Shown piece by piece: positions 59,041 to 64,000 of a stretch of 64,000 nt of DNA. Under the pieces are notes generated by a model, which was given only the letters and a program-made list of their open reading frames with translations, searched no databases and was not told the DNA's origin. A program made the translations under genes and the position numbers. The stretch comes from Halichondria panicea (Eukaryota > Porifera > Demospongiae > Suberitida > Halichondriidae): the NCBI RefSeq assembly GCF_963675165.1, contig NC_087377.1, positions 3,316,978 through 3,380,977 on the forward strand. The letters run 5' to 3'. Numbering within the stretch: position 1 is the stretch's first letter; each line of letters starts with the position of its first letter.

Positions 59041-61020
59041 ATACCACACCTACGAGGAGGATATGCACCCATATATCCTCCGCTACCGTGGTTACTCCGA
59101 GGCGGAGCCGAGGGGTATGTAACCACGGTAGCGGAGGATATATAGGGTGCATATCCTCCGAGTAGGTGTGGCATATCTGACTTATACCATACTGCGCATG
59201 CGCGTATCCAAGCTTGCACAGCAACAGTAATTCATTCTGCAAAACTCAACTGTACGACGAAATGGAAGAAGCAATTGAAAGAATGGTTTGTGAAGCTACT
59301 GCGTCCGCGAATGCAGAAATTGAAGAAGAAGTGAAAGAACTACAAAACTCCCTCTGTCCTAGCCTTTTACAGTGGCTCAAGACTCCTGTAAACACCTCTG
59401 CTTCTCCAGTTGCAGCAACAGAACAAGAGAACACTGCTCCCTCCAACTCCAACTCTGCAACAGACCAAGAGAATACTGCTCCCTCCAACTCAAACTCTAC
59501 AACTGAGGAAGAGAACACAGCTCCCTCTGCCGTTTTGCCACCCGTTGACAGTCTCTCACCAGCCCCACCCTCATTCCAGCCGCTTTGGAGAGCCCATTAC
59601 TGATGACCAACTACAGTCTGCAATAAAAACGAGAATACCAAAGAATACAAAAAAAACCACCAATTGGGGATTCAAGGTATAATTATACTGACTGGTGCAC
59701 AGTGAGGGATATATCTCAGCCAATCGAACAGATGGACATAACCACCATGAATACCAAACTAGCTAAGTTTGTTCAAGAGACGAGAAGGAGGGACAGCAAA
59801 GAGTATCCTGCTACTTCACTCCACAATATTGTTGCTGCAATTCAGAGACACCTTCGCGAGAATGGACGACCTGAGATTTCCTTTTTCAACGAAAATTGTC
59901 CTGACTTTGATATGCTTCGAAAGAGCCTCGACGCAAGGATGAAGCAACTGACGAAGAAAGGTGTCGGGAATATAAGGAAGCATGCTCAGCCGATCACTCC
60001 CGAAATGGAGGAGAAATTGTGGCAAATGGGAATATTTTCTCGTTCTACTGGGGAAGGTTTGATAAACATTGTTTTCTGGTACGCTTGTAAGATGTTTGGA
60101 CTCCGCGGCGCTGATGAGCACAGGGATCTTCAGAAAGACCAGTTCATCATTGGAAAAGATGACAAAATTTCTCCGCTTTGTTGGCAAGAGCTGCAAGAAC
60201 TGGCAAGGAGGTTTGCACCAGCGAAAAATTCAACCAAAAGACCTCCACATATATGCAAAACCTGACCTTGAAGAGAGATGTGTGGTCTCTTCATTCTGCT
60301 ACTACATGTCACGTATCCCAGAGGATGGTCCCTTCTATCGACGTCCGATTGCTGATAATCCACCTAGGTTTTCGAAGCAAGTGATTGGTGTCCACAAGCT
60401 CTCAAACATCGTCAAAACATTTTGCAGACAGGCAGGCTTTGATGGGAACTTCACAAACCATTCAGGGAAAGTCACCTGTGCAACAGAGCTCTTTAAAAAC
60501 AATGTTGACGAACAGCTCATCATGCTCCAAACAGGTCATCGAAGCCAAGATGCTGTCCGAATGTACAAACGACCAACACAAGAGCACCAACAGCTTGTTT
60601 CGGACATTCTCCAAGCACCAGCACCCAAACGCCACCACCAAGCTCCTTCGCACTCCGATCAACCGATGATTAAAGAAGCTTTGAAGCCTATTGCAGCACC
60701 AAACTTCAACATTAACACCTGTGGTGGAGGAACACAGAACATTGTGATTCAATACTACCAGTCGCACTAACACTCCACACTTAACTCTCACCCTAACTTG
60801 TTATTTATTTATTTTATTTATTTATGTAAGCTTCATACTCTTCAATCTATGATTCAATTACCTTTCCTTCATTCTCTGTTATTAGTAGTTGCAATATATA
60901 CATGGACTGCGCATGTGCGATGTTGTATTGGAATAACTACTGTATGCCCTGGGCCGTATCCTATATCCTACAGCTGTTGACCAATGAGATCAATTTGTGG
61001 TGACGTAAGTGTGGTATAAG
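59041..61020 (+). mobile_element. Crypton-type tyrosine-recombinase element
   Basis: The boundaries come from the paralogous empty site: 'gaatgctacatg' then 'tttagttaacgatc' is continuous at 43309-43334 and split here by 1,980 bp. It starts TATAGGATATACCACAC and ends GTGTGGTATAAG, a short inverted match, with no target duplication, as expected for tyrosine-recombinase integration. A hairpin with ~57-bp arms (59050-59180) follows the 5' end. It encodes a DUF3504/KIAA1958-type recombinase. Since the flanks barely differ from the empty site, insertion is young. Confidence 0.85.
59262..60770 (+). pseudogene. Crypton tyrosine recombinase (DUF3504-like), three frame breaks
   Basis: From the ATG at 59262 the product has an acidic N-terminus with three Thr/Ala/Pro/Ser/Asn-rich repeats (ENTAPSNSNS), a SAM-like core-binding region (KNTKKTTNW .. 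LAKFVQETRRRDSKEYPATS .. HLRENGRP) and the catalytic domain: Arg in FGLRGADEH, His-x-x-Lys in NHSGKVTC, second His in QTGHRSQD and nucleophile Tyr in RMYKRP, giving the R-H-K-H-Y set. ZMYM2-4, QRICH1 and KIAA1958 are vertebrate relatives domesticated from Cryptons. The frame changes near 59580, 59676 and 60163 (beside AAAA), so this copy cannot make the full protein unless these are base-calling errors. Stop at 60768-60770. Confidence 0.8.
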
Positions 61021-62344
61021 TTTAGTTATAACGATCTTTACATACCTCTATTTTGGGGGTGGGGCTTGTGTCTAACCTTGCAAAATAAATTCCTAATTGT
61101 CAATGGGGGCTAGTGCGGCTAGAAGTGAGCAGCTGGGGCTCAGTGATGAGAAATAACACTTTGCCTGTCCTAATAATTATTGTTTATATCATTTAATTAT
61201 AATTATACACAAGTGCAAAAACATTAGTGAAAAATGCGGAAAAGTTGGGTTCGCAAAGCTGCTCAAACATAAAAAATGACGTAAACAAGATGGGTTGGCA
61301 TTGGCATGGTTGGAGTTAGCCTCGATTCCAGGCCGAGTTGTTTCTAGCTAGGCCGGCAAGCATGACATGAGAGGAAGAACGACAAGTTGTATAGCTTTGC
61401 TGTTACATTTATTCATACAATGTTCAATTCCCACTAATGTCACAAATGATAAGGGCAACAGCTAATTATCTTGTGTCTTGGGTGAGGTTGGGTATTTTGC
61501 TGTTCAACCCATTGGCAACCCTATTATAATTTTAGTTACCACGCTAATGCCAATTATCCCTCAGTTTGCATGCTTTTATGCATCGGATGATCCCTCCACA
61601 TATCAGCAGTTACAGTCTTGCATGTGGGATTCAATTCAGCAGAGGAGATCCTCGGAAAAATGCAGATACTCAAAGTCTAGTGATTTGTATCTGGCAAAGC
61701 TATGTATAGAATAGAACACAAGTACATAATTGCATGCATGGGAGGATTTGTAGTACAATTCCCTCAAGAGTAACTGTTTTTGTATAGACATGCAGCATGC
61801 AGAAGGAAGTCAAACATAAATATGCTAAAAATAGCCTATTAGTGTTCAGCACAAATTAATTAGTGTTCAGGGGGAGTATTGCGATTGATACCTACATGAT
61901 ACTAATTGGTAAAACCTGACCTGCCGAATGATTCTCGCAAAAATTTCAGTATCTGCTACCTCGTTCGATTCACGTGCAGATTTTTGCAACAAGCTGTCAC
62001 CCACTGACCTCAATTTAGCCTCCTTTTCCCCCATTCCAATCCAGCCACATCCAATAACCTAGTGAAACTCGTCCTCTTTTCCACATAATGGCCGGAATGT
62101 GACTTGTGTGATAGAGGATCTATTGATATAGCCATGATTGTAGATCTTAGAGAGAAAAGCTATATGCCTGCATCTTATCCAACTGATGGTCTTGTTGTAA
62201 GGAAGAGGTGTCTCTCTTTTCGCTAACTATAGTCTTTTGTCGCTGATCTTCCCATTCCTCCGCTGTATTAAAATAATTCAGTAAAACATGTGCCTTCTCA
62301 TTGTTATCAAGGGCGTATCAAACTTGGTATTTTAACGCTATAAG

Positions 62345-62728
62345 TATAGGATATACCATATAAGAGGAAGATAATCATAGTTATGTACCCATAATATTCT
62401 CCGCTACCGTGGTTACTCCGAGGGAATTTCAAGTTGGCGATTAGACGTCCCTTATACTGGAGTTGCAAGCTCTTCTTAATCTAAACCACGCCCATGCATG
62501 GACCCATGGAGGCTTAGCTGTCTTAATTGTTGGAGAGCATGCAGCTTCCGTGTTTCTGCCACGCTTTAGAGTCTTAATACTGTCAGTATATGGCTCCTTT
62601 CTCTTTGCTTACTTTCTTGCGAACAAATGAAAAAACACCTTTAAAACTGTGCATGCCTGGGGCTGTATGTTATTTTTCTATGTATTGTAGCTGTTGACTA
62701 ATGAGTGGTGACGTAAGTGTGGTTTATA
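62345..62728. mobile_element. Decayed non-autonomous Crypton relative (right copy)
   Basis: Same deleted structure as 44688-45075, with TATAGGATATACCA at the left and GTGACGTAAGTGTGGTTTATA at the right. Confidence 0.7.
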
Positions 62729-62756
62729 CAGCGTCTATTGTATTATTCTTTCCCTG

Positions 62757-62940
62757 CATTTGTTGTGTGAAGCATCGATCGGACAGTTAACCCAAGACTG
62801 GAGGAGACTTCACCGATGTTGGCACTAGCCTTGACCTGAAGCCAGTACCCGACGAGGACCTCGAAGAACAAGCCATGGGACTAGAGTCTGAGGATGAGGA
62901 GAAGGAAGGGGATCTCGACTATGAGATATATAAGATCATT
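62757..62940 (+). pseudogene. Orphan cytoplasmic-tail exon (right copy)
   Basis: Duplicate of 45107-45290 with the same AT in place of the acceptor AG and the same frame damage. Confidence 0.8.
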
Positions 62941-63323
62941 AATTAAATAATTATAATAGTAATAATAAATAATAATAATAATAATTATTATAATAGCTAA
63001 TAGCTTATAATTTTGGTGACAATTATCTAAAGCAGCTTAAGCTGTTGAACTTCTAGCTATGATTTATTGTCTTTTAGAAGTATCATCCTCCAGCTCCTTG
63101 GTTTTCCCTTCATTCTTTAATACTAAAGACTCTAATAGTAAAGTGAAATGATGAATAATTTGCCCATTGAATGCTACATGTTTAGTTAACGATCCTTACA
63201 TACCTCTATTTTGGGGGTGCATGCATGGGGGGTTTGTTTCTACTCTTTTGCCAGGCAAATAAATTCCTGCAATTTTAATAAATAGCTCAAGCTATTACTC
63301 AGTGATCATTAATTTCTCTTGCA

Positions 63324-63592
63324 ATGAAGCTTCTTATAGCTGTGGCTCTGTTGGTTGTTGGACTCAGCCCAGGCTTCAGTCAGTTTGGTGAGGGCCCTGG
63401 ACAGACTACTGAGGCACTAACTGATGCACCAACTGATGCAACAACTCAGTCACCAACTGAATCAGATAGTAAGTCACTTACTGAAGTGCATGAGATTAAT
63501 TTATGAGCCACTTAGTAATTATCTACCCCTATAATTATATATAGTCCTAACTGATGTACCAACTGATGCACCAACTGAGGCACCAACTGATG
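63324..63592 (+). CDS. Copy E: first exons of a further family member, continuing past the right edge
   Basis: Exon 1 (63324-63468) encodes [20 protein letters not shown] and a Thr-rich run, ending in phase 1. A second mini-exon at 63545-63592, with acceptor 'tatatatag' and donor GATGGTAAGA, adds 16 codons of Thr/Pro repeat (LTDVPTDAPTEAPTD) and keeps phase 1. In copy C the same mini-exon has lost its acceptor through a deletion (about 45870-45888). So the length of the Thr/Pro stalk differs between paralogues through exon gain or loss. The remainder of the gene is outside the window. Confidence 0.65.
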
Positions 63593-64000
63593 GTAAGAAG
63601 GTCTTTACTTTTATATGAGCCCTAAAAATATCTATACTCCGATACTTATACAATGCATGTATACATACCAGAATTATGTGGCATAAATTTACATTGACTA
63701 TGCTATAGATATATAACTTGCACACAGTATATAATATATACTCTCGTTAATCTGGCCATGCAGCCTTGGGCAGTGCAGCTTGGCTAGAATGGCGACGTAT
63801 TTGCATTTCCTAAAATAGCCATGGCTAAAAAACGACCCTACCTCATATCTAATAACTATAGTATATTTATTTTGCGTTCTGTCTCGAGGATAATGAATAT
63901 CTATTTAAGTGTAATCCTGCCAAACCACAGTACAGGCCGGTTTATATACGAAATAGCGAGTGGTTGCATGAATGCTTTTATGCATCGGATGATCGCTCCA

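Larger units (their letters stand above)
61021..64000. repeat. Segmental duplication, right copy
   Basis: Matches 43321-46430 closely in order: 'gatctttacatacctctatt', the TAGCCTCG half-element (61318, as at 43661), the long AT-rich stretch, the decayed Crypton relative (62345-62728), the tail pseudo-exon (62757-62940), an (aat)n run, the upstream block and a signal exon. Differences are small indels and substitutions. Unmerged alleles in the assembly would look the same. Confidence 0.85.

Noticed and set aside
60150-60180. Programmed ribosomal frameshift in the Crypton recombinase
   Set aside because: A slippery-looking AAAATTT is present, but two further frame breaks upstream in the same gene make decay or base errors more likely.
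1-64000. tRNA, rRNA, riboswitch or operon-type features
   Set aside because: I saw no cloverleaf, rRNA core sequence or bacterial-type signals on either strand.

Overview
This is a eukaryotic window from an early-branching animal. Genes are split by many short introns with GT-AG ends. The product domains (HERC/RCC1 repeats, a NIDO-AMOP-VWD-EGF membrane protein, a chromodomain) are metazoan in style. Intergenic DNA is AT-rich, full of 'ataattat' strings and dense with small inverted-repeat transposons. A demosponge, possibly Amphimedon-like, is my best guess; this rests on general impression, not on a search.

Layout. 1-5031 (minus): the RCC1 half of a HERC4-like ubiquitin ligase, running off the left edge. 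5533-8694 (minus): an uninterrupted 1,053-codon frame related to bacterial VioB/iminophenylpyruvate dimer synthase with a ferritin-like domain. 11.1-64 kb (plus): a tandem family of cell-surface genes. Every member starts with nearly the same signal-peptide exon (11559, 18891, 45707, 52550, 63324). Copy A (11559-16654) has the N-terminal and Ig-like exons only. Copy B (18891-42864) has 28 exons: signal peptide, Thr-rich stretch, unknown beta-rich domain, four Ig-like exons, NIDO, AMOP-like, VWD, EGF repeats, SEA-like region, one membrane helix and a short acidic tail. It carries a one-base frame break in an EGF exon. Copy C (45707-52256) keeps only the signal exon and the SEA/TM/tail exons, yet still reads in frame. 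D and E are first exons whose remainders are absent or outside the window.

Intron 1 of copy B holds a 7.4-kb DNA transposon (19205-26598). It has terminal inverted repeats built of tandem ~17-bp units, a 6-bp target duplication and an empty paralogous site in copy A. It carries four genes: a small MGNCC-starting protein, a chromodomain protein, a protein kinase and an eight-exon DDE-like transposase. This is the most unusual system in the window.

The right third is a mosaic of younger insertions: a Crypton-type tyrosine-recombinase element with a long hairpin at its 5' end (59041-61020, empty site at 43320/43321); a MULE-like family with TAGCCTCG ends and 9-10-bp target duplications, including two 1.1-kb copies in head-to-head orientation; hAT-like miniatures with 5-bp duplications; a ~43-bp minisatellite; and a ~3-kb segmental duplication (43129-46500 repeated at 58463-64000). 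Splice sites, frames and repeat boundaries were read by eye. Family names come from recognising motifs, and no database was searched.
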